NCBI RefSeq assembly: GCF_010093225.1 | Contig: NZ_PDWM01000011.1 | Span: forward strand, 1 to 64,000 | Direction: 5' to 3' | DNA length: 64,000 nt | DNA from: Pseudoxanthomonas koreensis | GTDB taxonomy: Bacteria > Pseudomonadota > Gammaproteobacteria > Xanthomonadales > Xanthomonadaceae | Position numbers and translations under genes: made by a program | In this document: positions 32,826-42,500 of the stretch, in pieces | Layout of the letters: every line of letters begins with the position of its first letter | How positions within the stretch are numbered: the first letter of the stretch is position 1 | The notes under the pieces: model-generated | What the model saw: the letters and a program-made list of their open reading frames with translations, nothing else | Told to the model about the DNA's origin: nothing | Database searches by the model: none

Positions 32826-33974
32826 TCAGGGGTCGAGGCTGTCCAGGAAGCCGCGCACGGCCGGGCCGAAGCGGGCGAAGTCGACCAGGAAGGCGTCATG
32901 CCCCTGCGGCGAATCCATGCCGATGAACTGCGCCTGTGCGCCGCCTGCGGCCAGGCCTTCGGCGATCTCCTGCTGCTGCTGCACCGGGAACAGGATGTCG
33001 GTGTTGGCGCCGATGGCCAGGGCGCGCTCGATCCGGATCCGCGCCAGTGCGGCCGACACGTCGCCACCGGCGTGGTCGGCGATGTCGAACCAGTCCATCG
33101 AGCGGCTCAGGTACAGGTAGCAGTTGGGGTCGTAGCGGCGCACGAAGCGGCGGGCGTGGCCTTCCAGGTAGCTCTCGACCTGGAACTCCAGGCCGCCGAA
33201 CGGATCGTCTTCGGCGCCGGCCAGCGGGATCGCTTCGTCCAGGCGCACGCGGCCGAAGCGGCCGTCCCATTCCAGGGCCGAGCGGTAGCTGATCACGCCC
33301 AGCTTGCGGGCGATGCGCATGCCCGATTCCGGGTAGCTGTCATCGTCGTAGAAGCCGTTGTTCCAGTTCGGATCCAGGCGGATCGCTTCGCGCTGCAGCG
33401 AACGCACCGCGATCGAGAACGGCAGGGCGCGGGCGCTGCCGGAGATGTTGACGTGGGCGCGGGCGATGCCCGGATGTCGCTGCAGCAGCGACAGCGCGGT
33501 CATGCCGCCCATCGAGTTGCCGATCACGCAGGCCAGCCGTTCGATGCCCAGGCCGCGCACGACTGCGGCCGCGGCATCGGCGATGTCCTCGATCGACAGT
33601 TCCGGGAAGGAGAGCCGGTAGGGTTCGCCGCTGGCCGGGTCGATCGAGGCCGGGCCGGTGGAGCCCTTGCAGCTGCCCAGCGAGTTGACGCAGACCACGA
33701 ACCAGCGGTCGCTGTCGATCGGCTTGCCGGGGCCGAGCATCGGTTCCCACCAGCCGGGTTCGGGGTCGCTGGCATGCGAAGCGGCGTGCGCGTCGGGCGA
33801 CAGGCCGGTGACGATCAGCACCGCGTTGCCGCGTGCCGCGTCCAGCGTGCCCCAGGTCTCGTAGGCCACGCGCGCGCCGTGCAGCGCGCCGCCGCGCTTC
33901 ATCGGGAAGGGCGAGGGCAGGGCGTGGAAGCGCGTGCCTGGAGGGATGAATTCGTGGGTGGATGCGGGGGGCAT
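32826..33974 (-). CDS. metXS: Homoserine O-succinyltransferase (MetXS type)
   Basis: A 382-residue alpha/beta-hydrolase acyltransferase that activates homoserine for methionine synthesis. The nucleophile is Ser in GNSMGGMTAL, the oxyanion/substrate region CVNSLGSCKGSTGPAS, the acid residue in ANTDILFP and the histidine in QGHDAFLVDF. The whole sequence (EFIPPGTRFHALPSPFP, YLYLSRSMDWFD) is close to what I know of the xanthomonad MetXS group, which uses succinyl-CoA rather than acetyl-CoA. A related xanthomonad group acts on serine; the sequence here looks like the homoserine type. It lies 51 bp after ccmI, so read-through from the ccm operon is possible. Confidence 0.88.
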   Translation of the reverse strand: MPPASTHEFIPPGTRFHALPSPFPMKRGGALHGARVAYETWGTLDAARGNAVLIVTGLSPDAHAASHASDPEPGWWEPMLGPGKPIDSDRWFVVCVNSLGSCKGSTGPASIDPASGEPYRLSFPELSIEDIADAAAAVVRGLGIERLACVIGNSMGGMTALSLLQRHPGIARAHVNISGSARALPFSIAVRSLQREAIRLDPNWNNGFYDDDSYPESGMRIARKLGVISYRSALEWDGRFGRVRLDEAIPLAGAEDDPFGGLEFQVESYLEGHARRFVRRYDPNCYLYLSRSMDWFDIADHAGGDVSAALARIRIERALAIGANTDILFPVQQQQEIAEGLAAGGAQAQFIGMDSPQGHDAFLVDFARFGPAVRGFLDSLDP

Positions 33975-34025
33975 AGAGGCCGGAGTTTACCGGCATCGGC
34001 GTGCACGTCGCAGGCGTGCGGCGGG

Positions 34026-35081
34026 TCAGGGGGCGATCAGGAGTTCGATGGGAGCGGTGGCGGGCAGGGTTACACGTACCGGGGCCGATTGCAGGTCGCC
34101 TTCGCTGCGGTTGGCGCTGCCGCTGGCGGAGACGCGCGCGAACACTTCGACTTCCTGCAGTGCGGACAGCTTCTGCGTCGGCATCGGGCTGTCGGCGTCG
34201 TCCAGCACCACTTCCAGCGGCAGGTCCGCCAGTGTCCTGCGCTCGACCGCCACCGGCATCGGCGGGCCATCGGGAATGCGCGCGATGACGAACACGGTGG
34301 CGTCGCCACGCAGGCGCACGCGTTCGGCGAAGGCCGGGTCGAGCGCGACCTTCACCGTCAGTGCGTTGGCCGTCGCCGCAGCGGTGGCCGCGGTCTTGCC
34401 CGCATCCGCCGCCGCCGCAGTCGTGCTGGCGGCAGGCAGCGGTTCCAGGCCGGCTTCGGCGCGGGCCTCGTCGATCTGCACGCGCAGGCTGCGCGCGGTG
34501 GCGGCATCGACCACGCCGAGCAGCGACGCCCAGGTTTCCGCCGCCTCGGCCGGTTGCCGCGACTGGCGCTGCGAGACGCCGAGGAACCAGGTCGCGCGCT
34601 GGTGACCCGGCTGCGTGGCCAGGGCCCGGTGCAGCCATTCCACCGCGGTGGCATCGAAGCGGCGCTGCGGATCGGCCACGGCGCGTGCTTCTGCCGCGTC
34701 GACCAGCAGGTCGGGCACGCCGGGGGCGAGTTCCACCGCGCGTGCATAGGAATCGCGTGCGGCGGCGGCGTTGCCGAGCGCGGCCTGCGAGCGGGCCAGC
34801 AGCGCCCAGCCTTCGGGCTGGTCCGGATTGCGCTGCAGTTCGGCCTCGAGCTGGGCCATGGCCTCGTCCAGGCTCTGCGGGTTGGCGCGGACCTCGGCCT
34901 GCAGCGCATCGGGCGTGCCGACCACGCGGTACAGCGCGAGCCCGGCCACGCCCAGGGCGAGCACGCCGGCGGCCCACTGCCACTGGCGGCCGCGCCACAG
35001 CGGCCACAGCACCCAGCCAAGCACCGACAGGGCGATGGCAGTGGCCAGGCCGGCAAACACCGCGGTGGCCGGGATCACCAT
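34026..35081 (-). CDS. ccmI: Cytochrome c maturation protein CcmI (CycH), apocytochrome chaperone
   Basis: A 351-residue membrane protein that binds apocytochrome c for haem attachment. Two N-terminal membrane helices (VFAGLATAIALSVLGWVLWPLW and WAAGVLALGVAGLALYRVV) frame a short loop. TPR-like repeats follow (about 70-190: QPEGWALLARSQAALGNAAAARDSYARAVELAPG). The C-terminal part (about 225-351) is the CycH-type domain with VRLRGDATVFVIARIPDGPPMPVAV. ATG 35081 overlaps the end of ccmH, so it is coupled to it. It is the last ccm gene of the operon. Confidence 0.9.
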   Translation of the reverse strand: MVIPATAVFAGLATAIALSVLGWVLWPLWRGRQWQWAAGVLALGVAGLALYRVVGTPDALQAEVRANPQSLDEAMAQLEAELQRNPDQPEGWALLARSQAALGNAAAARDSYARAVELAPGVPDLLVDAAEARAVADPQRRFDATAVEWLHRALATQPGHQRATWFLGVSQRQSRQPAEAAETWASLLGVVDAATARSLRVQIDEARAEAGLEPLPAASTTAAAADAGKTAATAAATANALTVKVALDPAFAERVRLRGDATVFVIARIPDGPPMPVAVERRTLADLPLEVVLDDADSPMPTQKLSALQEVEVFARVSASGSANRSEGDLQSAPVRVTLPATAPIELLIAP

Positions 35082-35536
35082 TCCTGTTCTCCTTCGTCGC
35101 CGTCCTGTCGTGCCGGCGTGGCGGCGGCCCGGCGGCGCACGATCCAGGCCAGCAGCGCGGCGCCGCCGAGCAGCACCACGCCCGGGCCGAACCACAGCAG
35201 CCAGGTGTGCGAGGACACCGTCGGCCGGTACAGCACGAACTCGCCGTAGCGGTCGACCAGGAACTGCTTCACTTCGGCGTCGGACTTGCCCTGGTGCATC
35301 AGCGCCAGCACCTCGCGGCGCATGTCCTGGGCGATCTGTGCGTTGGAGTCGGCCAGCGACTGGTTCTGGCACATCACGCAGCGCAGCTCGGCGGTGAGGG
35401 CGCGGAAGCGCGCTTCCTCGGCGCTGTCGGCGAACTGCAGCGGCGTGGCGTCGCCGACCGGTTGCGCGTGCAGCGCCAGGCCCGGCGCGAAGGCCAGCAT
35501 CATGCCGAGCAGCAGCGCGCGCAGCGGCCGCATCAT
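35075..35536 (-). CDS. ccmH: Cytochrome c maturation protein CcmH
   Basis: A periplasmic thiol protein (153 aa), the N-terminal CcmL type. A signal peptide is followed by the redox motif LRCVMCQNQSLADSNA and QMRREV-type helices (AQDMRREVLALMHQGKSDAEV), then YGEFVLYRP and one C-terminal membrane anchor with a Arg-rich tail. It reduces apocytochrome CXXCH cysteines together with CcmG. The ATG at 35536 overlaps the ccmG stop (ATGA). Confidence 0.95.
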   Translation of the reverse strand: MMRPLRALLLGMMLAFAPGLALHAQPVGDATPLQFADSAEEARFRALTAELRCVMCQNQSLADSNAQIAQDMRREVLALMHQGKSDAEVKQFLVDRYGEFVLYRPTVSSHTWLLWFGPGVVLLGGAALLAWIVRRRAAATPARQDGDEGEQEW

Positions 35537-36126
35537 CGCGCCTGCTCCACCTTTTCCAGCACCGGCAGCAGCTGGCTGGCGACGACTTCGTCGGTCAGCG
35601 GCCCGGTGTGCTTCCAGCGGACGATGCCGCTGCCGTCGACCAGGAAGGTCTCCGGCGCGCCGGCCACGCCCCAGTCCAGCGCGTAGCGACCCTCGTAATC
35701 GGCCAGCACCACGAAGAACGGGTTGCCGAACTGCTCCAGCCAGCGCAGCGCGTCGGCCGGCTCGTCCTTCCAGTTGTAGCCGACCACGCGCACGCGGCGG
35801 GTCTCGGCGAACTTCGTCAGCACCGGGTGCTCGTCGCGGCAGGCCGCGCACCAGCTGCCCCAGACGTTGAGCAGGTAGGGCGCGCCGCGCAGCCGGTCGG
35901 CGCCGAAGCTGATCGTCGGGTCGTGCAGGATCGGCAGCACGAAGTCCGGCGCCGGCTTGCCGATCAGCGCCGAGGGCAGCACGTCGCGGTCGGCGTCTCC
36001 CGAGCGCACCACGCCGTAGAGCATCAGTCCGACCAGGCCGATGAAGAACAGCGCGCCGATCACCACGGCCACCACCGGCAGGCCCTGCTTCGGAGTGATG
36101 GGATCGCCGGTTTCGGGGGTACTCAT
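35533..36126 (-). CDS. ccmG: Thiol:disulfide interchange protein CcmG (DsbE)
   Basis: A membrane-anchored periplasmic thioredoxin (197 aa). An N-terminal helix (LPVVAVVIGALFFIGLVGLMLYG) precedes the thioredoxin fold, with LNVWGSWCAACRDEHP as active site, YNWKDEPADALRWL and the cis-Pro loop GVAGAPETFLVDG. It keeps apocytochrome or CcmH cysteines reduced. Its ATG overlaps the ccmF stop (ATGA). Confidence 0.95.
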   Translation of the reverse strand: MSTPETGDPITPKQGLPVVAVVIGALFFIGLVGLMLYGVVRSGDADRDVLPSALIGKPAPDFVLPILHDPTISFGADRLRGAPYLLNVWGSWCAACRDEHPVLTKFAETRRVRVVGYNWKDEPADALRWLEQFGNPFFVVLADYEGRYALDWGVAGAPETFLVDGSGIVRWKHTGPLTDEVVASQLLPVLEKVEQAR

Positions 36127-38045
36127 TTCGGTGTCTCCTGGGGCAGGCGGCGGAAGCGGCGGTCGGCCGCGGTGACCAGGCCGCCCAGCGCCATCAACAG
36201 TGCGCCGATCCAGATCCAGCGCACGAAAGGCTTGATATGCACGCGCACCGCCCAGGCGCCGTCGCCCAGGGGTTCGCCCAGCGCGACATAGACGTCGGCG
36301 GTGAGGCCCGGGCGCAGGCCGACCTCGGTCATCACCTGGCCACCGCTGGCGTAGGCGCGCTTCTCAGGGTGCAGCAGCACCAGCGGCCGGTCGTCGCGCA
36401 GCACCTGGACGTGGCCGCGGTCGGACAGGTAGTTCGGGCCCTGCTTCTGGTCCACGCCCTGGAACACGAAGCCGTAGCGGCCCACCTGCAGCGACTGTCC
36501 GGGCTTGAGCGCGACCTCGTGCTGTACGTTCTGCGCCTCCACCAGCAGGGCGCCGACCAGGAACACGGCGATGCCCAGGTGGCCCAGGGTCATGCCCCAC
36601 ATCTCCGCGGTCATCCGCCCGCTGTTGCGCAACCGACCCCAGACGAAGCGCAGCGTGCCCAGGGTGACCCAGGCCGCGCCGCCGACGCCCAGCGCGGTCT
36701 TCCACGGGCCCTGCGGGGCGGTGAAGTACGCGGCCACGCCCAGTCCCAGCGCCAGCGCGGCCCACGGCAGCAGCACCGCGACCACCTTCGAGGCCTGGTC
36801 GCGCTGCCAGCGCACCAGCGGCCCGAACGGTACCAGCGCCACCAGCGGCAGCATCAGCACGAAGAACAGCAGGCCGAAGTAGGGGGGGCCTACCGAGATC
36901 TTGCCCAGTCCCAGCGCGTCGGCCAGCAGCGGGTACAGGGTGCCGAGCAGGACCATGGCGCAGGCGCTGGCCAGCAGCAGGTTGTTCACCAGCAGCAGGG
37001 TCTCGCGCGAGACCGGCTGGAAGCCGGCGCCGGCCTGCAGGCGCCCGGCGCGCAGCGCGTACAGCAGCAGCGAGCCGCCGATCACCGCCACCAGGAACAC
37101 CAGGATGAACACGCCGCGCGACGGGTCGGCGGCGAACGCATGCACGCTGGTCAGCACGCCGGAACGGACGAGGAAGGTCCCCAGCAGCGACAGCGAGAAC
37201 GCAGCGATCGCCAGCAGCAGGGTCCAGCCGGCGAAGCTGCCGCGCTTCTCGGTCACCGCCTGCGAGTGGATCAGGGCCGTGCCGGCCAGCCACGGCATGA
37301 AGATCGAGTTCTCGACCGGGTCCCAGAACCACCAGCCGCCCCAGCCCAGCTCGTAGTACGCCCACCAGCTGCCCAGGGCCATGCCCAGGGTCAGGAAGGC
37401 CCAGGCGACGTTGGTCCACGGCCGGGTCCAGCGCAGCCAGCGCGCATCGACGTTGCCATCCAGCAGCGCGGCGATGGCGAAGGCGAACGGTACCGCGAAG
37501 CCGACATAGCCCACGTACAGCAGCGGCGGATGGAAGATCAGGCCCGGGTCCTGCAGCAGCGGATTGAGGTCGTGGCCCTCGGCGGCCGCCGGCAGCAGGC
37601 GCACGAACGGATTGGAGGTGAAGATCATGAAGGCCAGGAAGCCGACCGCCACCAGCCCCATCACCCCGAGCACCCGCGCCACCACCTGTTGCGGCAGCTT
37701 GCGCGAGAACACGGCCACCGCCGCGCTCCACAGCCCCAGCACCAGCGCCCACAGCAGCAGAGAGCCCTCGTGCGCGCCCCATACCGCCGAGTAGCGGTAG
37801 ATCATCGGCAGCAGCGAGTTGGAGTTGGTGGCGACGTACTTCACCGAGAAGTCCTGGACCACGAAGGCCCAGGTCAGGATCGCGAAGGCGCCGGCCAGCA
37901 GCAGCATCTGCGCGTATGCGGCGGGCCGCGCCACCGCCATCCACGCGGTGTTGCCGCGATGGGCGCCGGCCAGCGGCAGCACCGCCTGCAGCGCCGCGAC
38001 CAGCAGCGCCAGGACCAGCAGGACCTGGCCAAGCTCAGGCAGCAT
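36123..38045 (-). CDS. ccmF: Haem lyase CcmF
   Basis: A large polytopic protein (640 aa) that, with CcmH/I, joins haem to apocytochrome c. The tryptophan-rich haem-handling WWD domain is clear: GWGGWWFWDPVENSIFMPWL (about 230-250). GAHEGSLLLW, PPLLYVGYVG and ALIHSQAVTEKRG are further family marks, and about 14 membrane helices are visible. It starts 39 bp after ccmE and is coupled to ccmG. Confidence 0.96.
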   Translation of the reverse strand: MLPELGQVLLVLALLVAALQAVLPLAGAHRGNTAWMAVARPAAYAQMLLLAGAFAILTWAFVVQDFSVKYVATNSNSLLPMIYRYSAVWGAHEGSLLLWALVLGLWSAAVAVFSRKLPQQVVARVLGVMGLVAVGFLAFMIFTSNPFVRLLPAAAEGHDLNPLLQDPGLIFHPPLLYVGYVGFAVPFAFAIAALLDGNVDARWLRWTRPWTNVAWAFLTLGMALGSWWAYYELGWGGWWFWDPVENSIFMPWLAGTALIHSQAVTEKRGSFAGWTLLLAIAAFSLSLLGTFLVRSGVLTSVHAFAADPSRGVFILVFLVAVIGGSLLLYALRAGRLQAGAGFQPVSRETLLLVNNLLLASACAMVLLGTLYPLLADALGLGKISVGPPYFGLLFFVLMLPLVALVPFGPLVRWQRDQASKVVAVLLPWAALALGLGVAAYFTAPQGPWKTALGVGGAAWVTLGTLRFVWGRLRNSGRMTAEMWGMTLGHLGIAVFLVGALLVEAQNVQHEVALKPGQSLQVGRYGFVFQGVDQKQGPNYLSDRGHVQVLRDDRPLVLLHPEKRAYASGGQVMTEVGLRPGLTADVYVALGEPLGDGAWAVRVHIKPFVRWIWIGALLMALGGLVTAADRRFRRLPQETPK

Positions 38046-38084
38046 GAGGGCCTCCGGCGATGTGGCCGGCGAAGATGCGCGCCA

Positions 38085-38549
38085 TCAAGGCGACGGCTCC
38101 GCGGCGGCTGCCTGCACGTCGTGCTTCTGGTGGGCCTTGCCCATCTTGTCGGCCACTTCCTTGGGCATGTAGGTCTCGTCGTGCTTGGCCAGCACGTTCT
38201 CGGCGACGAACACGCCGTCCTGCATGCGCCCTGTGGCGACCACCGCCTGGCCCTCGCGGAACAGGTCCGGGAGGATGCCGGTGTAGACCACCGGCAACTG
38301 CGCGTCGCCGTCGGTGACGCGGAAGTGCGCGTCCATCGAGCCGGCGGCGCGCTTGAACGAATCCTTCTCGACCATGCCGCCGAGGCGGAAGCGGGCATGC
38401 TCGCCGGCATCTCCGCGCAGCACTTCGGCCGGGGTGTACAGGTAGGCGACGTTGCGCTGCAGGGCCATCGCCACCAGCGCGGTGGCCACGCCTGAAGCCA
38501 GCACCAGCAACAGCACGAAGATCAGGCGACGCTTGCGGGTCGGGTTCAA
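38085..38549 (-). CDS. ccmE: Haem chaperone CcmE
   Basis: A 154-residue periplasmic haem carrier with one N-terminal membrane anchor ([23 protein letters not shown]). The covalent haem-binding histidine lies in [24 protein letters not shown] and [11 protein letters not shown] are family motifs. A TTG at 38549 is the likely start: the family begins with NPTRKRRL and this codon overlaps the ccmD stop (TTGA). Confidence 0.93.
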   Translation of the reverse strand: MNPTRKRRLIFVLLLVLASGVATALVAMALQRNVAYLYTPAEVLRGDAGEHARFRLGGMVEKDSFKRAAGSMDAHFRVTDGDAQLPVVYTGILPDLFREGQAVVATGRMQDGVFVAENVLAKHDETYMPKEVADKMGKAHQKHDVQAAAAEPSP

Positions 38550-38722
38550 CGGCTCAGCTCCACCGCCGGGTCGGGCTTGCCGGCCGGCTTGCGTTCGCGC
38601 GCGGCGCGCAGGCGCGCGGCACGCAGTTCGCGCCGCAGTTGCAGCCGCGGCGCCAGGAAATCCCACAGCATCACCAGCGCGAACACCGCGTAGGCGCCGA
38701 TCACGTAGGGCAGGTAGCTCAC
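38546..38722 (-). CDS. ccmD: Haem exporter protein CcmD
   Basis: A 58-residue single-helix protein ([24 protein letters not shown]) followed by an Arg/Leu-rich cytoplasmic tail. It helps release holo-CcmE from the CcmABC complex. The start is a GTG at 38722, overlapping the ccmC stop (GTGA). It is too short to stand out alone, but length, helix and place in the operon are diagnostic. Confidence 0.88.
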   Translation of the reverse strand: MSYLPYVIGAYAVFALVMLWDFLAPRLQLRRELRAARLRAARERKPAGKPDPAVELSR

Positions 38723-39483
38723 GCCTTCTCCTCCACCAGCCCGTCCTCCGCCAGCTTTCGCACCCAGTCCTTGCCGGATTCGCGGCGCAGGTTGTCGGCG
38801 CGCGCGCGCGCCAGCAGCGAGCCGGCGAACCAGAACTTGGTGCCGATCACCATCCACCACAGCGGCGCCATCATGCTCGGGTCCAGGCTGGATTCGCCGA
38901 ACACACGGATGGTCTGGCCCTGGTGCAGCGAATCCCACCACTCAACCGAGTAACGGATCACCGGCAGCAGGGCCACGCCGACGATCGCCAGCAGGCCAGC
39001 GGCGCGTGCCGAGGCGCGGCGGTCGTCGCCGGCGTGGTACAGGCCGATCACGCCCAAGTACAGGAACAGCAGGACCAGTTCGGTGGTCAGGCGCGGATCC
39101 CAGTCCCACCACGTGCCCCACATCGGCTTGCCCCAGATCGAGCCGGTGGCCAGGGTGATCACGGTGAAGGCCGCGCCGATGGGCGCGCAGGCCATCGCCA
39201 GGATCTCGCACAGCTTGATCCGCCAGATCAGCGCGATGGCCGCGTACAGCGCCATCAGCGCGAACACGAACATGCTCATCCAGGCCGCCGGCACGTGGAT
39301 ATAGAGGATCCGCGCGCTGTCGCCCTGCTGGTAGTCGGCCGGCACGTGGAACAGCGCCAGCCACAGGCCCACGCCCAGGGTCAGCACCGCCGCAGCCCAG
39401 CACCACGGCGCCCAGCGCGCGGCGAAGCGGTCGAAGTACGGCGGCGAGCCGAGGAGGTGGAACCAGCGGAACACCGGGTTCAT
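38719..39483 (-). CDS. ccmC: Haem ABC transporter membrane protein CcmC
   Basis: A six-helix haem-handling protein (254 aa) that loads haem on CcmE. The WWD motif is [38 protein letters not shown] before it and [15 protein letters not shown] after it are typical. ATG 39483 ([20 protein letters not shown]) is the family start. The frame is open to 39651, but that stretch runs into the REPIN-like repeat and does not look coding. Confidence 0.95.
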   Translation of the reverse strand: MNPVFRWFHLLGSPPYFDRFAARWAPWCWAAAVLTLGVGLWLALFHVPADYQQGDSARILYIHVPAAWMSMFVFALMALYAAIALIWRIKLCEILAMACAPIGAAFTVITLATGSIWGKPMWGTWWDWDPRLTTELVLLFLYLGVIGLYHAGDDRRASARAAGLLAIVGVALLPVIRYSVEWWDSLHQGQTIRVFGESSLDPSMMAPLWWMVIGTKFWFAGSLLARARADNLRRESGKDWVRKLAEDGLVEEKA

Positions 39484-39638
39484 GGAGAAGATCGCATCGC
39501 TCGCATTTGGCGCCGGCAGGCCCTGGGCCCGGCCGGACAGGCTCGAATGGCCCATTTTTCCAGACTCCGCCCCCCGGGCCAAGCCAAGCCCCTGGTCAGA
39601 ATGTCCCCCCCGTCCGCCGCCAGCCCCTTCCGCCCCAT

Positions 39639-39773
39639 TGTAGGAGCCCACTTCAGGGGGCGACCCGACGCGGATCTGGCGCAGCGGCGGTGAATGCGGC
39701 CGTTCCGGAGGGGACGCGTTGAGCGCGGCGCCTTCCGGCGGCGCGGGGGCGCCCCCTGAAGTGGGCTCCTACA
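39639..39773. repeat. REPIN-like palindrome, copy 3, inside the ccm operon
   Basis: 24-bp perfect inverted arms, 39639-39662 and 39750-39773, start with TGTAGGAGCCCACTTCAGGG and enclose 87 bp. The unit fills most of a 364-bp gap between ccmB and ccmC. No gene is seen in the rest of this gap, and the other ccm genes overlap or lie within about 40 bp. Confidence 0.85.
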
Positions 39774-39847
39774 GAGGGGGGCGCAATGGCGCGCCCGCCG
39801 CCGGGGGGCGCAATGGCGGTACACGCCGCAGGGGCGGCGTGCCGCCT

Positions 39848-40537
39848 TTATCCCTGGGCGATCCGGATCGCGGCCGCCGCCGCCAGCGGCGCCAGCACCG
39901 CCGACAGCACCAGCATCGCCGCCATCAGCAGCAGCGCGCCGCTGGCGTCCAGTCCCTGCGCGCTGGCGGCCACGCTGCCGGCGCCAAACACCAGCACCGG
40001 CACGTACAGCGGCAGCGCCAGCAGCGCCACCAGGATGCCCGAGCGCTTCAGCCCGACGGTGAGCGCCGCCACCACCGCGCCGAGCAGGCTCAGCACCGGC
40101 GTGCCCAGCAGCAAGGTCAGCATCAGCATGGGCAACTGCGCGCGCGGCAGGTACAGGAACTCGCCCAGCACCGGCACCACCAGCAGCAGCGGCACCGCCG
40201 TGGTCAGCCAGTGGCCGAAGGTGCGCACCGCCACCAGCCAGGCCAGCGGCACCGGCGCCAGGATCCACTGTTCCAGCGAACCGTCCTCGGCATCGCCGCG
40301 GAACAGGCTGTCCAGCGAAAGCAGCCCGGCCAGCAGCACCGCCACCCAGACTGCGTACGGCGCGACGAAATCGCGCAGCACCTGCTTCCCGCCGCCCAGC
40401 GCCAGGGCGAACATCACCACCACCAGCAGCGCGAACAGCGCCGGCTGCAGCGCATCGCCGCGACGGCGCCAGACCAGGCGCAGGTCGCGCAGGAGCAGGG
40501 CGCGGGCGGCCTGCGCCAGCGAGGGCGTGGCGCTCAC
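39848..40537 (-). CDS. ccmB: Haem ABC transporter membrane protein CcmB
   Basis: A six-helix permease subunit (229 aa) of the CcmABCD complex. The N-terminus LLLRDLRLVWRRRGDALQPALF, then VLLAGLLSLDSLFRGDAEDGSLEQ and LGTPVLSLLGAVVAALTVGLKR are characteristic of CcmB. It starts with GTG 40537, 40 bp after ccmA. Confidence 0.94.
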   Translation of the reverse strand: MSATPSLAQAARALLLRDLRLVWRRRGDALQPALFALLVVVMFALALGGGKQVLRDFVAPYAVWVAVLLAGLLSLDSLFRGDAEDGSLEQWILAPVPLAWLVAVRTFGHWLTTAVPLLLVVPVLGEFLYLPRAQLPMLMLTLLLGTPVLSLLGAVVAALTVGLKRSGILVALLALPLYVPVLVFGAGSVAASAQGLDASGALLLMAAMLVLSAVLAPLAAAAAIRIAQG

Positions 40538-40577
40538 AGAAGCTCCCCGGCGATGCCCGCGGCGCGGCGGATCCGGC

Positions 40578-41216
40578 TCATGCCGCCGTCCCCAGTTCCA
40601 GCATGCGCGTGCGCACCGGCGGCGCGGCGTAGGCGCCGTGGGTGGTGACCAGCGCCGCGCCGCCGTCGCGCAGGTGCGCCGAGATCATCCGGTTGACCAG
40701 GTTGATGCCTTCCAGGTCGAGGTTGGCGTAGGGCTCGTCGAGCAGCCACAGCGGCGCCGGCGCCAGCCACAGGCGCGCCAGGCTCACGCGCTTCTTCTGC
40801 CCGGCGGAAAGCTGCCGCGCCGGCGCATCCTCGTAACCGGCCATGCCGGTGACCGCCAGCGCGTCGCCGATCGACTGGCGCGGGCGGCGGCCGTGCAGGC
40901 CGCAGAGGAATTCCAGGTTTTCCTGCACCGACAGCTCGCCCTTCAGCGCTGGCAGGTGGCCAAGGTAGGCGATGGCATGCGCGCGCAGCGCCGGCGCGGC
41001 GGAGCGGCCCTCAATCTCGACCCGGCCGGCGTCGGCGCGCAGCAGCCCGGCCAGCACCCGCAGCAGGGTGGTCTTGCCAGAACCATTGCTGCCCTGGACC
41101 AGCAGCGCCTCGCCGGCGTCCACAGCGAAATCGAGCGGCCCGAACACGGGCGCCTCGTTGCGGGCGAAGGCCAGGCCACGGGCGGCCAGCAGCGGGGAAG
41201 GGGACGCGTTGGTCAT
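40578..41216 (-). CDS. ccmA: Haem ABC transporter ATP-binding protein CcmA
   Basis: A 212-residue ABC ATPase that powers release of CcmE from CcmCD. Walker A is GSNGSGKTT, the signature is [14 protein letters not shown] and Walker B is [12 protein letters not shown]. Its small size and place before ccmB identify it as CcmA. ATG 41216 is chosen because the ATPase domain starts soon after. It diverges from the aminotransferase gene across 112 bp, which should hold the ccm promoter. Confidence 0.95.
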   Translation of the reverse strand: MTNASPSPLLAARGLAFARNEAPVFGPLDFAVDAGEALLVQGSNGSGKTTLLRVLAGLLRADAGRVEIEGRSAAPALRAHAIAYLGHLPALKGELSVQENLEFLCGLHGRRPRQSIGDALAVTGMAGYEDAPARQLSAGQKKRVSLARLWLAPAPLWLLDEPYANLDLEGINLVNRMISAHLRDGGAALVTTHGAYAAPPVRTRMLELGTAA

Positions 41217-41328
41217 CGGCGCGCATTGTAGCGGTGGCCGGGCCGCCGCAATGGGGCGGCCCAGCCACTTCGCCGGCCATCGCCTTTGCGTACACTCGGC
41301 GGTCCCGACATTCCAGGCCCGGACCGCG

Positions 41329-42486
41329 ATGCCGCTGCAGACCCCGCAGACCAAGCTGCCCAAGGTGGGCACCACCATCTTCACCGTGATGTCGCAGCTG
41401 GCTGCCGAGCACGGCGCGGTGAACCTGGGCCAGGGTTTCCCGGATTTCCCGGTGCCGCAGCGGCTGGTGGACGAACTGGACGCGGCCATGCGCGCCGGCC
41501 ACAACCAGTACGCGCCGATGACCGGGGTGCCGGCGCTGCGCCAGGCCATCGCCGGCAAGGCGCTGCGCTGCTACGGCGCCATCGTCGACCCGGACACCGA
41601 GATCACCGTCACCAGCGGCGCCACCGAAGCGATCTTCAACGCGATCCACGCGGTGGTGCGCCCGGGCGAGGAAGTGATCGTGCTCGACCCGGCCTACGAC
41701 TGCTACGAACCGGCGATCGACCTGGCCGGTGCGCGTGCGGTGCACGTGCCGCTGGATCCGGCGACCTTCGCCGTGGACTGGGAGCGGGTGCGCGCGGCGG
41801 TCACGCCGAAGACCCGGATGATCATGGTCAACAGCCCGCACAACCCGTCCGGGGCGATGTTCTCGGCCGACGACATGCGCGCGCTGGCCGGGCTGCTGCA
41901 CGGCACCGGCATCTGGCTGCTCTCCGACGAGGTCTACGAACACATCGTGTTCGACGGCGCCCGCCACGAGTCGGCACTGCGCTGGCCGGAGCTGCGCGAG
42001 CGCGCCTTCGTGGTGTCGAGCTTCGGCAAGACCTACCACTGCACCGGCTGGAAGGTCGGCTACGCGATCGCGCCGCCGGCGCTGACCGCCGAGTTCCGCA
42101 AGGTCCACCAGTACAACGTGTTCTGCACGTTCGCGCCGGCGCAGCACGCCTTTGCCGCGATGATCCGCGACGAGCCGCAGCACGACGAGCAGCTCGGCGC
42201 GTTCTACCAGACCAAGCGCGATCGCTTCCGCGAACAGCTGCTGGGCACGCGGCTGCAGCCGCTGCCGGTGCCGGGCGGCTACTTCCAGCTGGTCGACTAC
42301 TCGGCGGTGAGCGACCTGCCGGACTTCGAGTTCGCCAGGTGGCTGACGGTGGAGGAGGGCGTGGCCGCGATCCCGCTGTCGCCGTTCTACGAAAGCCCGC
42401 CGCCCGGGCAGCGCCTGGCGCGGCTGTGCTTCGCCAAAAACCAGGCCACCCTGGACGCGGCGATCGAGCGGCTGCGCCAGCTGTGA
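41329..42486 (+). CDS. Methionine/glutamine-type aminotransferase (YbdL-like)
   Basis: A class I PLP aminotransferase (385 aa). The motifs are [42 protein letters not shown] and the PLP lysine in [16 protein letters not shown]. The last is the form seen in YbdL and kynurenine/glutamine transaminase K-type enzymes, which use methionine, phenylalanine and glutamine as amino donors with keto acids. The next gene encodes an omega-amidase, the usual partner that removes the keto product of glutamine. ATG 41329 opens [18 protein letters not shown]. Confidence 0.9.
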   Translation: MPLQTPQTKLPKVGTTIFTVMSQLAAEHGAVNLGQGFPDFPVPQRLVDELDAAMRAGHNQYAPMTGVPALRQAIAGKALRCYGAIVDPDTEITVTSGATEAIFNAIHAVVRPGEEVIVLDPAYDCYEPAIDLAGARAVHVPLDPATFAVDWERVRAAVTPKTRMIMVNSPHNPSGAMFSADDMRALAGLLHGTGIWLLSDEVYEHIVFDGARHESALRWPELRERAFVVSSFGKTYHCTGWKVGYAIAPPALTAEFRKVHQYNVFCTFAPAQHAFAAMIRDEPQHDEQLGAFYQTKRDRFREQLLGTRLQPLPVPGGYFQLVDYSAVSDLPDFEFARWLTVEEGVAAIPLSPFYESPPPGQRLARLCFAKNQATLDAAIERLRQL

Positions 42487-42500
42487 AGGAGCCAGGAGCC

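Noticed and set aside
32826-33974. Serine O-succinyltransferase as the metX product
   Set aside because: A xanthomonad serine-acting group exists, but motifs such as YLYLSRSMDWFD fit the homoserine MetXS type better.
39484-39651. 56-residue N-terminal extension of CcmC
   Set aside because: Runs into the REPIN-like repeat, and the family start [15 protein letters not shown] is at 39483.
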